Part shown: one piece after another, positions 22,301 through 36,700 of the stretch
How the letters are laid out: each line of letters starts with the position of its first letter
Position numbering within the stretch: position 1 is the stretch's first letter
Source: Sambucus nigra
Taxonomy: Eukaryota; Streptophyta; Magnoliopsida; Dipsacales; Adoxaceae
Reading direction: 5' to 3'
Length of the DNA: 64,000 bases
Assembly: GCA_949130495.1 (NCBI GenBank)
Contig: OX422222.1
Coordinates: forward strand, 275,084,109-275,148,108
The notes under the pieces: generated by a model
Databases searched by the model: none
Told to the model about the DNA's origin: nothing
What the model saw: only the letters and a program-made list of their open reading frames with translations
Position numbers and translations under genes: made by a program

Positions 22301-22700
22301 ATCTTAAGTGAGTTGTTCAATGGTTGTTGCTCCTTTCTCATAAATATCTTAAAATATGAGCTAATCCCTTGAAACGTATAACATGAATGTGATCTCCATT
22401 GAGTTATTATTAAAATTATTATGAGCTAACTAGTGCTTTGATAAATATGATATCAATGTTGTCTTAATTGAGGAAATACCAATTCCCTAATCAACATTTT
22501 AATTAGCCATTAACAAAAAAAGCCAATAACATTATTTATATTTGATGCGCACTGAGCGTGGAAAAGTTTTATCTAAACTAAGTAATAACAACAACATTTT
22601 AATAAAAGTCTATCTATCTAATTCTCATTCATTATCTCAAAAGTAGTAGTAGTAGTAGTAGTAATTACAATGGTTGCTCACGGTAGGTACCATTATTGTG
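22301..22700. other. No recognised gene
   Basis: Region 3' of the small gene and the MITE. It contains a short (AGT)n run near 22640 and nothing else identified. Confidence 0.4.
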
Positions 22701-23700
22701 TAAGGAATAATGGTTCTAAAAGGACTTGGGAGAGGGTTCTAAAAGGTGCTAGTTGTCATGCATGACAAATCTAATGGTACCTACCTTGGAAACTTCTATC
22801 CTAATTATAATAGCTAAGCACTAAATCAAAAATAAAAGGTACAAATAATTTACTAGCCCCGCATATACATCATTCTCCCCCAATGAAAAGGCCAATCCCG
22901 AGCGTCGAAGGTTCGTAGCAATGGAGCAAAACAACCATCATATATTCCCCCACTTAAGAAGGAGGCCGTCCTCAGAAACGTTCCACATCGGCTGGCAAAA
23001 AGGCAATGGGGAGCAGTCATGAAGTCCAACCACGACTGAGTAATAAGAACTCGGCCCCGAACTTTGCCACAATGAGAATCAACACACCAACTCTGGGACG
23101 GCCAACGATGTCAAATGCAGTCTGAGTCTCTCATGATGAGCACCTTTAATGCTACGTGCTTCAAGTCAACATCCAAACACGCCTCAAACGACTCCGACAA
23201 CAACGGATCCACATACCCATGGTCAAACACGTCCACCCACAGGCATTTGTCTCAAAATAATGACCCCATCAAAATCATCATCACTCCACCCAAAGAGTGA
23301 GAGGAATTAACCATATCACACGACTCCACCTCAAGAAAAATGTGTGCGAGTCATCCAACCATCCTCAACAAAAATATCGAAGAAGTCTCCAATACACAAC
23401 CCAACTTGTTCTCTCTAGAGATAAGAAAGAAGTCTCCAATCGACTAATCTAAAAAACTCCACCTCTCGGAACCACGTACGAGTAGTCCAACCATCCTCCT
23501 CAAAAATGGGGACAAAATTACTAGGAAAGAACTTGAAATCCATGCCATACTACGACGGCTCCTCGACATCCTTGGAGAAGTCATTACCATGCAAGATAGG
23601 GTAGTGGGCAACACCGTCGTATGCAGAAACATCGTCGGCCATAGGTGGTTTGAATTTTGTAGCATTACTAAGGAAAGATCACGGGGGTGGATTGTGTTAT
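22700..23700 (-). mobile_element. Possible LTR-element 3' end and internal fragment
   Basis: The plus strand at 22862-22885 reads ACATCA followed by TTCTCCCCCAATG. On the minus strand this is a polypurine tract (GGGGGAGAA) followed by TG, the arrangement expected at a 3' LTR. The same layout, including a nearby CCCGAGCGTCGAAGG-like block, occurs in the better-defined element at 42901. A degraded minus-strand frame near 23665-23440 (VAHYPILHGNDFSKDVEEPS in one frame) matches nothing I know. No second LTR was identified. Confidence 0.35.
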
Positions 23701-24639
23701 AGGCATGTGCGGCCCAGGCAAGTGGCCATGGATCGCTTTGATAAGGTGGGCTCCTTGACTAGAGTGGGTCAAGTGAGGTTTGCAGGCTAATGGACATGGA
23801 CTTTGACACATAAAAGTTCACCCATCATGAAACAGGTAGATTAGGCAGATTGGGCCTGTAACAAATTCTTCACTATCAAATATCCAACCCAATCCTCCTA
23901 AAATACAATATGTCAATAAACTTGAAAGTGATGTCCTGGTAACAGTTAACTTGGCTCATTCTAAAAACACAAAGAACCTTGTATTGGAGTTTTCATCCCA
24001 TTTTCTCAACCTAGTAGCAAATGTTTAACTGACTGAGTCACAAACACACACGCGCACACGCGCACACACGCGCACACACACATATATATATACCTATACC
24101 ATATATTTTTATCGGACGATGAAAAGTTGCAGGATCAAAGTATACAATGCTTTGCAAAGTCAATGATGGACTGAGTTAACCACTGATATGCAAGTGAAAA
24201 ATTTGAAGAAAAATGGAATTCCTAAACACTTGGCTGAGATTAATTCTATTTGACCTAACAAGGCTATGTACTTTCAATATTAAAAGAATACAAGACATCA
24301 AGAACCTGAGAATAAATTCAATAACACTAAAAAACAGATGACAAGTCCATAAATTACATCATTGACTTTGACAGAGTGTAGTTCCACAACATGTATCAAC
24401 AAAATGCTTCAGACAGAAGTGGATAAAGACTCTACAGGATAAAGAGAAACTAATGCACTAGATTGTTTTGCAACAACAAAAAAATGCATTACCACCCAGT
24501 ACAAATAAATTTAAGCGATTAAAAATGATAACAAAATTTAAATGCAACGTCAAAACTCTAGAATTTACCTCCTATACACTGCAAAACTGAACTAGCAATC
24601 AGATAGGACTTCCTGCTAGAGACATATGAGGCTATCCCT
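23700..24639. other. 3' flank of the RH1 gene
   Basis: This region lies downstream of the RH1 stop codon and should include its 3' untranslated region, whose end I could not place. A CACACGCGCACAC repeat with a short TA run lies at about 24046-24090. No other gene was seen. Confidence 0.4.
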
Positions 24640-24743
24640 TCAAGTGGCTTCTTTCTTCCGCTTGCCCATGCTTGAAGAGTTGAAATTAATTTTGCCTTTC
24701 CTGTATGTTTCTGATTCAACGCTCTCTTTCAATTTTTCCAAAG
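24640..24743 (-). CDS. RH1: RH1 exon 9 (stop codon)
   Basis: 104 nt after the acceptor TTTGGCAG. It encodes LEKLKESVESETYRKGK and a basic tail ending GKRKKEAT, then TGA at 24642-24640. The tail could act in RNA or nucleolar binding, which is inference. The next intron upstream (intron 8, 2.4 kb) carries LTR fragments and a 94-bp duplication. Confidence 0.9.
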
Positions 24744-27700
24744 CTGCCAAATTATAACGAAATGAAGCTAAGTGTTTGTAAAACATCTAATGTCATTCCA
24801 TTAATTGAAACCTCAAGGTACACTTGACATGGTTCATAGAGATTTTAACTTATACTACAAAAAGAAATTATATATTACATTTTATCTTGGGGGGGGGGGG
24901 TAAAAAGAAAAAAGAAAAAAAAGAACTATGCAGTTTTTGCAAGAAACACACAAAACTATTTTAAATCAAAAACTCAGCTAGACTATACACTAAGTTGCAA
25001 ATAACCCCTTGTCACAAACTCATCGTTAAAAGTTCCCAGAAGTAGTCTTTGCAACAACATGCATAGTTCAGGGAATCTCTTGCAAAAGCATCAAGTTCAG
25101 GGATTTGTTTTTGGCTTCCCTCCAACCCACACCCACCACCACCACCACCACACTAATACACACATACAAGAAAAACAAAGAAAGATCTAGAGGAATCCCA
25201 TTTAAATTTCTTTAGTTACAAAACAGATTGGTGGGTAAAACTTTCTTTTGTTTCTCCCTCTCACGTTTAGTGATAAATGTGTTTTATGGGTAAAGCCATC
25301 CACCCCACCCCCCAACCAAAAGATAAAACTCCCTCTTTCCTAGAAAGAGCTAATAGAACTTCAGAGCAACAAAGAAGCTGGAAAAATGACAAATCAAATC
25401 TCTGGACCGCTTAGTCCGAGAACAATCTATAAAAGAAAGAAATTCAATGCAACTGAGATATATGGTCTAATGAAGTTCCACTATTATGAACATTATACAA
25501 TGGAGTAGCCCCATCTTGAAGGCCTTAGGTTCGCAGCTACAAATAACACCAATCTGATACCAATTGATGAAAGGTTATTATTAAAAGATGACTTGCAACT
25601 GATTGATGGAGAGAAACGGAATTTGCTCCAGAAGAGGAGCGATAATCAGAAAAGAAGAAATTAAAAGAGCTAATAATCAAACTAAATATCAATATTGAAT
25701 TCATTATTTCCACAGTAGTCTTCAATAATCAAGAACACACTTACTTATAGACAAAAAAAATACTAATTCTACTAGGACTAAATTATATAAGCTATACTAG
25801 GGGATAATTACTCGGAGACGAATTCTAATAAAAATCCTAATATCATAAACATAATAAATAAAATGTATTATAATACTTTTAATTTCTGAAATATAAAATA
25901 TCAAGTCTATCTATTTGATCTCTTTTTTAGGACAACCAGTACGAAGTCTAAGAGGGTCAAAGGCTACATTTATATGCCTAACTGAAGGTGCAACTCTATG
26001 GGACCTCTCATTAGAAACTCCCTCATAATGAGGTATATCACGAGCTTCTTGAAAAGGAATTTCCCTGCGATTGGACAGCTTATGGGGTTTTTCAATCTCT
26101 AGGCTTCCTCCAAATTTCCAGTATAGCACCATTTGACTTCTATGATATTAGAGTTCAATCAACAACATCCCAAGTATTCTAACTAATGTCACATAACTCC
26201 CTGAGATACTCAAATTGTGCAAATTAATAAGACATAACAAGATTGTTGACGAGCGTGTAACCATTGGGCATGCAAGCAATCTCTAAAAGAGGTGGGAAAA
26301 TATATCATCTTTGAGTGTTGTTTCAGTTCACTCCACGAGGTAATAGAAGGTTTTTCCAAATATCCTGTATTACAAGATTGTTGACGAGCGTGTAACCATT
26401 GGGCATGCAAGCAATCTCTAAAAGAGGTGGGAAAATATATCATCTTTGAGTGTTGTTTCAGTTCAAATATCCTGTACTCCATCGAACTTATCAATGACAC
26501 TTGGCAGAACCCAATAATTGATCTTTGGCAATACAAATGCGTTGGGAGTCGAACAAACCCAACCATGAGAAATAATTGTCCATATCCTCACACCTTCCAA
26601 TGTCATAGACCGGCGACTCATCGTGATGTCCATCTTCCTTGAACCATCGTTGATAAGAGAGGGATTGTGAAGACCTAGTTGGAAGAGATCGTGCAGTATG
26701 CCTACTTATTTCAGTTAATGCAGAGTATTAACTTTGTGGATCCTATGACCATATTCAGCGCATACACACGAGTACAAGTGGAAGAAAATACAGACTTATC
26801 TTAGTTTTATATGATCATTTAGATTTTAGTAGGAGTTTAGTATATCTTATATAAGAATTTCAATTAGTTAATTCAATCCTAAAAGAATTAAGTTTGGTTA
26901 TTCTATTTTATAATATGATGTAATCCCATGATTTAGACAACCCTTTATAAATTGAGAGATTTCTTTAGTTAATCGTAGATTGTTTAATATTCTGTTCTTG
27001 ATGGTGTGCTACACCATGTAGATTGTTTAGTTTCTTGTTTTGTAGGTGTTACACCACAATCCCTCAAAGCCGATACACTGAATAAGATCAGAATTTACCA
27101 GAGGTGTATATCGCGCGAAGTGACTCTATCGAATCAGAAGGAATAGAGTGAACAGAACAAGAGTTATTATCAGCTTTCTGTAGCAGCTTCTTGAATCTCT
27201 TAACCTGAAATGAGTACAAAGAGCGATGATTATGAGAATGTTAAACAGTGGATAGGGGAAAAAGAGAAAAAATTAAACCGATGTAAAAGCAAATTTAATT
27301 TCTCCTCGAACTAAAATTTCTCTTTCAGAAAAAATATCATGGCTAAGAGGTAGCATGAAATTGGGTGGACGTGTGAAGTGACTTTTCAAGGTCACAAGTA
27401 AAGGAAAATGATCCACTACAGTTTTAAAAGGTGTATATTGATTAAAAAAAATTAAACAAGAAAAATCAATAAAACACCGCATTTGATCTGCACGACAAGA
27501 TATAAGTGATTAGATATTCAACTATTTGATCACTGAGCCTCAGGCCTTGAAACAACTGGGTTCCACTAGAAGATAGAAGTACTATTACAACTCCTAAACA
27601 TAAATAGCTGTTCCAAGTGATGTACAAACTAGTTTAAGAGCGCCATAAAAATGTAATAATTCCGTTACAACCATCCTTTCCAAGTTAAGAATCTCACTAT

Positions 27701-30700
27701 TGTTTTGTTGGGGGAGGGGGCCAAAATAAGTTCATAGTGAAACGAATTAATCAAATCTCATTACATTCAAACGGTGTTTTTTTCTGTTGGGATATTGTCA
27801 CTTACAAAATTTGACTTTAAAATGAGTGCACTCATTTTCTATAGAGTTAGTATGGAAAGTAGGGAAATACGGGTTATGAGAAAACAAAACTTATCAACAT
27901 ATGTAGCCTTGCACGCATTGAACAAAGTGTAATATATTTAACGGTTCTAAAAAAGGTGAACTTCTTTTAATGAGTTTACAGACCTCCTCTTTTGTGAGGG
28001 TTATTTATTTTATCCCCAAATTTGGTGGAGATGATATGCATGATGAGGAGATCATCGCTTTTAATTTTATCAAATAAGTCAAGCATTTAATATGTGGAAG
28101 TGGAAATACAAATCAAAATTTCTACAGCTGAAAATGCACATATACATAGATATTATTGCATTTCACCCACTTCAAGAATGAAATTGTTGATAAAAAAATT
28201 TAAGGATGATCTCATCATGATGGAAATCATCTCCACCATATTCGGTAAAAATACTAAAAATAGGTAAAATACCTCATCTTTGTGAAGCAGTGTAAAGCAT
28301 CGCCCAGACTGGCCCGCTCTGGCAGTCCGACCAGCCCGATGAATGTATGTCTTAATATATGCAGGTTTGTCATAGTTGATGACATTTCTCACCCCTTCCA
28401 CATCCATTCCACGAGTCATCGCATCAGAAGAAATGAGGATTTGTATTTCCCCGGCCCGGAATGCCCTCAAAGTCTTGCTGCAGAACAAGTTTTCCAATCT
28501 CATTATATTTCAGTCAGGTCAAACTATGTTGTAATTAACCTCAGAAACCTAGAAAACCGTAAAAAGTCGCCATTGTCCATTTAAACATCCATCAGAACAT
28601 TTTTCCGCTGTTGTCAAATAGAAAGTTGACATCTCATTTTAATGTCCATTGTCTTGAGGCTTACAAGCTATATAGATTTCTTTCATATGGTCTGATGTAG
28701 TAGTTGCATAAAATGTTTGATTTCCTTTGTATTTTCATATACATATCACATCATTTTTTGTTTTGGGTATAAAATCTTGTGAATCGAATACGAGAAGAAG
28801 GTGGGTGGGTGTGGGGGGGTTGATCCAGAATTTCTGATATAGATTTTGTTCACGTTAATTTATTATACCTTCCATTACTTCTTTTTATAAGCATTTGTTC
28901 TATTCCATTCATACGTGTATATATATACACATACATACATAATATATCAATATATCCTAAAGAAAAGAAACCACAACAAAACATAAAACAAATAAGAATG
29001 ACTTGGCAATAATGTCTTTTAAAAACACTCATTGGCAGTATTTTTTTTATCAGGAGCAGGTTAGCTAAATTAAAAATTTTAAAATAAGTAAAAAAAAAGA
29101 ACGGTAGAATATAAAAAAGCGATCCCCTAGAGAAAATACCCCCAATCTCCAAACCTCAAAAAGATTTTAAAATAACATTCAAATGATCCACAAAAGGAAA
29201 ACAGGAGCTGCGTTCAAAACTCCCAATTCTCAGGCACTGCCTTCGCCAACAGCACAGACAACCTACCACAGGTCTAGAAATCACTCAGCACCCCATAGGG
29301 GAGAAAACTAGAGTATGCTTGGTTTTGTTTTATCTATTCACAAGTAATGGCCTGTTTAGTTATGGGGAACAGTGTTTTGTTTTCTATTATCAATTTTCAT
29401 CTCCATTTAGAGTTTTCATTTTCTATGGAATTTTTTTAGAAAAAATACCCACCGCCACTACGAGCGTGATGATGATGGGTTTGGGTGGTGAAATGGTGGT
29501 GGTAATTGTGATGGTGTTTGTAGTTAAGGTAATGGCAGAATCATTACGTTGGTGATGGCAGTTGTAGTCAGGGACGGAACTAAGGCAATGCTGGGGTGGG
29601 CAAGTGCCCCACCCAGAATTTTTGGATTTTATTTCTTTTACATTTTTATAAGTTTGAGGTAAGTTTGTAATGTTATAAATATTTCAGGGGAACTAATGTA
29701 ATAACTTTTAAAACCCATTTGTCTTTAAAGGCTGAGCAACGAGTTTCAAATTTAATCCCAAAAAGTAAAAGAGTCCTGTTTCTCTCTCCCTCAGCTCTCT
29801 CTCTCAAAACTCAAATTGGGTACTCTCTCTCTCTCTCTCTCTCTCTCAAACCGGCACTCTCTCTCTCTCTCAGAAAGGCTTTCATGGCGGCGATCCCGAT
29901 CCTTTTTAACTGTCTGCGTTTAAATTAAGGTATTTTTATTTCAATTTCTTTAGGGTTTGATGTTTGATTGAATTTATTCGGTATTTTAGAGTTTGATTTT
30001 ATTAGTTTTGGTTGTTTTTTAGGCTTTGATTTTGTTTTGATTTGGTTGTTGGTGTTTAGGGTTTTGCACTTGTGGTGGTGGATTTTAATTAGAGTTTATT
30101 GGATTGTTATTACTATTTGGTTGTTCATTTTGAGATATTTTTTTTCCAAATCTAACATTTTGATTTGATTTGAAATTTGAATATATAATTGTTTTACTTT
30201 GACAAAATGTCTAAATTTAACTCGAAAATTGGAATATTTGTGAAAAATCTAAAAATATCCTCAAAAAAATCATCTCGGTGGCTCCCACCCCCGAACCCCG
30301 ACACCCATCATTTTTTCGAGTGCTCCCCCACTGGTTGTAGTGGTGGGGGGGATAGTGAGATGGTTGTGGTGGGTTGCTTATAAACCCAAAAATAGATTTC
30401 CATCCTACAAGAAAATTACTAGAAAATATTCTAATTGCATTTTCCAAATTCTCTGGGAATTAAGAATACTTAAAAGTAATTTCGGTTTTCGTTTCAATTG
30501 TTTTATGCATTTGAAGATAATTTCTAGTTTTTAAATTCTATGGAAGATGATATCTAGAAAAACAGGCTGGTTTTCCAAAAACTAAACAGGGGCCAGTAAT
30601 TATCCTTCGAGTAGTTCGCATCTTGAGATAAACAAAACACTGCAGTTTCCTTTACTTCATCGGTTTCTTTTATAGTTTCTATTGTAGTCCAGTTGCGGAC

Positions 30701-33700
30701 TCAAGGTTTTTACACAATGGAGGTCGCATCATACTAGTAACAATTCTTTCCTGTTAAAAAAGATGACACACTCAATTATCCATAACTAAATTGATTAAGG
30801 GTTATATTGACAAAACCCAGTTTGATCATACAATATTTGAAATAACCCCAGTTTTTGTAAAAAAATTAGGCATTACACCAATTTCATACAAATCGACACA
30901 TATTTCATGCAGATGGACACCTATTTCATGCAAATCGACAACTATAGACACATATTTCATAGAAAACTACACATATTGAATGCAAATCAACACTTTTTCA
31001 GGCAAAATCAACAGTTATATTCATGAAATTGGTGATTTGTCTAATTATTTGCAAAAACTAGAGTTTGGTCAAATATTATATTCAAACTGGGGTTTTATCA
31101 AAAATGGCCCATTAATTAATGTAAGCCACAAAAACCATACTTTTGCAAATGTCTCATTAGCCTATCACTGGGCTCTCCACAACCATACTCATATTCCAGT
31201 CTCAAACATAAAACAATAAAATAACAATAAATCCAAATATTGTCAATATCACAACACAATACAAAAAATAACAATAAATATAATACTCTAAATCCCTAGG
31301 CATTACACTATATACTCTTTATATCTAAAAGTTCAATGAGGCATCAAACACCTCGCAGCCCTTGATTGATCCACCCATGCATGCATCTCATTTAGATCTC
31401 TACAGCCTCTTATCTTGTGAGCAGAGATATGAGCAACATAATTTACTTGCTGCTTATTGGAGGATGATGAGCTCATAGATAATACATAAGATACGCTCAG
31501 TGCCATATACAACATGGTGACCTCACCCATACGATTTGCTCAAATCACAATGCAAGTGGACAAAAAAATTGTGAGCATTACACTTCATGATTTACTCAAA
31601 TAGAGAGAAAATCTGAAAAGTTATGTAGTCCATTAGGTTCTCTAGCTTCGATTATACTACCTTAAATCCAACCCATTCATGTTTACCACATATTTCCCTA
31701 TTTTATAAGATGAACCACAAATAGCCTCTTTAAGAATCTTGTTTTAAAAGATATGGCCAATGGGGGATATAGCCTAGAGGCAAGATCTCACACCTCACAA
31801 CCTCGAGGTAAAGAGTTCGAATCATCATGTGCCCCCTCAAATAGTGTGTCCCGATGCCTCCTGATTGAATGGGCTAAACATACTTTTGGAGATGTATCAA
31901 GCGCTCTAAGAGGGGACCCCTCAAGTTAACGGAAAATTATGACTACAAGAAACACAACATAAAGATTACGATGACATACCTTCTTACAGACTGACGCTGA
32001 TCACCAGAATACTCCTTGATCTTCATTTGCAAATCACCAAAAAGATTTAGAAGAGTGCATAGTCTATGGGTTGACTCAATGGACGACGTGAAAACAATGC
32101 ACTTCTCCCCTCTCAAAGTTTGCAGAAGGGCAACCAAATATAGGGGTTTAAGAGTTGATTCACAAATCTGCACAGATAATGGGGGGATATCGTTCATTGA
32201 AACATTAGTTAAAGGGAGATATACCACGATTTTGCATTGATAAGCATCTACCAAAAAGGGTGCATTTGATTGGTTTGCATTGACAAGAAAATATCTACTT
32301 GGAAAATGTTCTAAACTATTTTTCATCTCGGGTATTTGATAATAGTGGAAAATGAAGTGGTTATTAGGCTACCAAAAGTTGGAAAACAAAAAATCGAGGG
32401 AGGGAAATTCATTCTATGGAAAATGAGAAAAGTGCATCTTTATGCAGTTGTACGGTTATACCCAAGGGGATGTGCGACAACATTTTCATGTAAAATTTAT
32501 GCTATCAAACAATAGCAAAAATTGAAAATTATGGAATTTGGGCATTTTTCATGGAAAATGTATGCTTTCAAACACCATAAATGAAATAATTGAACACAAG
32601 CAAAAGTTGATGGTAGAAAATGAATCGGAGCTTAAGTGATCATTGATCAAGCTTCTTGTGTTTGTAAAGCTGGCACTCTTCGATTTCAGGTGTTTAGTAT
32701 TCCCAACAGATGACTAGCCCACAAGGCATGAAATAAATAAAATACACAATTAATATATATTCAGTAATGCATATGGTCATAGCCCTTTAGAGTTTCAAAC
32801 AGAACATAGATGAAGGATAGCATATTTGTGACTAGAGTTGTGGGGTTGTACCACTTTGAGGGATTCTAGATGTTCAGGGAGCTGATAACGCATTTGCCCA
32901 GTTGTCAAGAACAAAGGATGATGCAGATCTAGCTGAGCAAGCTTGCTAGGATCTTGGGTTAATGTGGCCGATAGAACCATCTTCACAAGCCTCGGGTAAG
33001 ATTTACCCTTAAAACCCCTCTCTACACCACTGCACAAATTTAATGTAGATGTCAGATGAAAGGATAATTGCTATAATAGAAATAGTTCATGAATTTAGAA
33101 ACAGAATATGAGCGGAGAGAGTAAGACTTGGCAATCCTGTTTCTGACCCGGTTTCAGTTTCGGGTGAAAAAAAATAGTACATTATATAGAGTGTACGATA
33201 CGATACATTATCGAAAAGATACGTATTGCGTGGTTGTAACGCAAGTAGCATTGTAACCATCGGTCGTATCATATCGGTCCGTATCATTTTTAATTTTAAT
33301 TTTGGTATAAAAACTTTAAGTGAATATTCATTTTATTTGTTGTAATTTTACTTTCTTTCTCTGTTATTCTAAAATTCTTATAATAACAAGATTACTGTGA
33401 GATTTGAACACACTTTTTATCACAAAGGAAAAAGTCTTGCTGTTAGACAATGAAATTGTGTCTTAAGATTGGTTGTTGACTATAATATATTTTATTATGT
33501 ATTTATATTTTTTAATGGAAACATACTTTATTGATAAGAGGATACAAAACAGAGAGGATGACAGATCCTCACAAAGATACAATCTTGCGACATAATAAAA
33601 GAGAAGTACACTAACTACTGATGACAGAAACAAAACCAACAAAGGTTTCCAAAGACAGAAAAAACATGATGCCAACAATACAGGTCTCTTTGCTCTCCAA

Positions 33701-36700
33701 CACTTGCGAGCTGAAATATCAACTCATTGTGCTGCCATATGTTTTCCAAAGGTTTGGACTGGGATGCCCAAAGGGAAGCCAGATATCTTATATATACCCA
33801 AAATTACTTTCTTCTCAAGTTCTCATCAAAAGTTCTACTCTTGCGTTCCTTTCGGATATATCAAAAAAAATAATCCCCCAAAACCCTTCTAATACCCAAA
33901 ATAAATCCACTCGTTTCAAAGGTATGTCTCCCACAATGATAAATTCCTCAATGATATTCGTCCCAAGGTAATAAGCGAATGAGCTGTTTTCACACATACA
34001 ACACCAATATGGAGAAATTCTAGTAAAAGGCCTCCTCATTTGCAACATGTCATTAGTGTTGGCCTTTCCTTAAGCATCAAGCCAAGTGAACACTCTGATT
34101 CAGAGGGAATTCATAGTGCTCACTTTACTTTCGAAGGGGCAAATTATTGTATCGAAGAGAACACGTTACAAGAAAACCCATAACTATTTAATGTCCATCA
34201 TGGTTCAAAGTAGCGCCCGAGTCAACTCGAAATCGGCCGAGTTGACTCGGAATCGCAGGGCCACGCACCGATTACGAGTTACGATTCAAAAAAAATTCAA
34301 AATCGTAAGATATCGTTGAATATCGCCGATATATCGGCGCCACCGAGTTGACTCACCGATTTATGAAGCGAGTCGCCGATATCTCCCCAAGATGAATCGT
34401 TTTTTTTTTACTGAAAAAGGAGAAGAAGAAGTCACGGACCAAATATTGGCTTGATTTCAAGTATAGATTTGTTGTTGAGTTCCAGAGAAACCACAGCCTT
34501 CTCTTTTTCATTTCAACAGAACAACCTTCTCCTACTCTTCTATTTCAGCCAAGATTTGTGCGATTTTTCTTTGCCCTCTCTTTCGGTTTGCTATCTTCTC
34601 TTCATGTGTCATATGGGTTTTTTATTTAGGGTTATAAATAACAGAGATATGTGCTCCTTTGTTTAGATATGCTGTCGGCTTGCTTTCTAGATATGTGCTT
34701 TCTAGATATGTGCTGCTTTGTTCAGTCCTTAATAAAGGCTGAAATGTTCAGTCTTTTCATGTGCAGTCTTCTTTATTAAAAAATGTTAATAATAAAGAAG
34801 CTTTACTACACGTACTTTAATAAAGAGGCTTTAATACAATTTTTAATGTTCAGTCTTTAATACAATACAGGTACTTTAATAGAGACTGAAATGGCCAGCG
34901 TTTATAATGTTCAGTCTTCTTTATTAATAGAGGCTGAAATGTTAAAAACCTGTATAGTTTAATGTTAAAAAATGTTTAAAGGGGGCCAAAACTTGTAGTG
35001 TTAAAAAATGCTTAAAAGTACGTGTATAGTTTTTAATGATTTTAATGTTTTAATATTCATTCTTTATTTTTTTTCAAATAACTTTCTTTTTGGTGCTATT
35101 AAAATAAATAATACTTATTATTTTCTAAAAATAATGTTTTTTTAAAATAACTCTAAATTGTATTTTTTTTTAAAGGACGCAAATATTTTTTTTTTAAGTT
35201 TGTACAAATATTTTTTTTTTTTAAATAGAAAGATTGTAAAAAAAAAAATTGTACAGTGGCTGCTTAAAATAATGCTTATTATTTTGTAGAATGGCGGAAA
35301 TTATCCTACTGGAGGAAATTACCCCCATCCAAATTCGTACGATCGATACCACAACTAGATAGGCAGGTGAAAATGACAAAACATTATAATCATTTCTAAT
35401 TATCTTCAATGTAATTTTTTTATCAAGTTCTATGTGTCATTAGATTGTTTTTCAATATTAATATTGATTTATTACGGAATATTGAATCTGACAAATCCGT
35501 CGCGCTTCAACATTAACAATTCTACAATGCAATGCATGTTGAAAGATGGATTTGAATGTATCTCAATGGTCCACATTGTTAATCTTATATTTGTTTTAAT
35601 TTTTTATATTTTTTCCAGATTTCTTTGCACTCTCTAAATAGCGTATTTTTGCGCATCGCCCAATACCGTGACCGAGTTGAAAATCGGGTGTCCGATTCCG
35701 TTACCGATACCGAGACTTTGAACCATGATGTCCATCTTTCTATCTCTATAACGTGATTCTTGACAGAGAAATAAACTCCATGGCATAGGCTTCATTTAAA
35801 TTTCTACAAAAAGATATGTTCCAAGAAACTTGAGGATTGGACTCGAAAAAGGCAAGAGACACAATGAGGCTGATATTGTTAAAGGACAATCTATAGCCTT
35901 AGAAAAGAAGATCGAGAGGAAGATCCATCCCCCAACCCCAACCCCACCCACACTTTCAAAACCTTATACAAGTTATTACAAATGCATCCTCTACACGTAT
36001 ATTTATTTAATACAGTATTTTATATATTTTTCACTGTACGATATGATACGGCATATGCAAATATAGGTTTTCAATATGCGCTAAGATACACAATTTGGCA
36101 ACTATGATTTAGAGGATTAAAAACAACTGGAAGAAAATAAGGCTTGGTAATATTTCTGTCATTTCAGTATTAAACTCGTTGAGTTGATTTGCTAATATAT
36201 AGGTACAGGTAACGTCTTCAGATCAGTGGGTACCAATGTTTAAAAAGGCGAAAGGCGAGGCGAGGCGTTTTAGTCGCGGAGAGGCGAGGCGTAAGCCTCG
36301 AGGCGTTTGAGGCGTAAGCCTCACCGAAAAGGAAAAAAAGAGCAAAATAATATTAAAAAAATACTAATAAAACCATAAAAATAAAATAACAAAGAAATAT
36401 AAAATAAAACAAAAAAAAAAAAACATTCTTGAGGACTTTCTCACATAGTTTGACATTTTTTTGTTCCCCCGAGATAACTTTTAAAAAAAAAGTAATTTGA
36501 GAAAATCAATTTGAACATATTGGTTATTTTACAATATGACAATTAATTAATCAATGCAAGATCATATTGGCAAAATCATTTTTTTAGCTTCATTCACATA
36601 TTGGTTATTTTATAATATGACAGTAAATTAATCAATGCAACTTAACAAGCAAATTTATTAAAAAACATTGATTTTCAAGCTAAGATTAAAAAAAAACAAT

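Noticed and set aside
24048..24090. Regulatory CACACGCG element
   Set aside because: It is a simple CA/CG dinucleotide repeat passing into TA.
28153..28503. Stand-alone short helicase gene
   Set aside because: The open frame is RH1 exon 7 with intronic flanks. Splice sites and phase connect it to exons 6 and 8.
31770..31823. tRNA gene
   Set aside because: A and B box matches exist, but there is no acceptor or anticodon stem and the unit continues into a shared body. A SINE fits better.
32256..32578. MITE starting GGGTGCATTTGATTGG and ending TTTCAAACACC
   Set aside because: The ends are only loosely inverted, and no matching flanking duplication could be found.
33120..36145. A larger composite element bounded by CTTGGCAAT/CTTGGTAAT
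   Set aside because: The putative ends do not match beyond a few bases, and the region is already explained by a LINE remnant and a hAT element.
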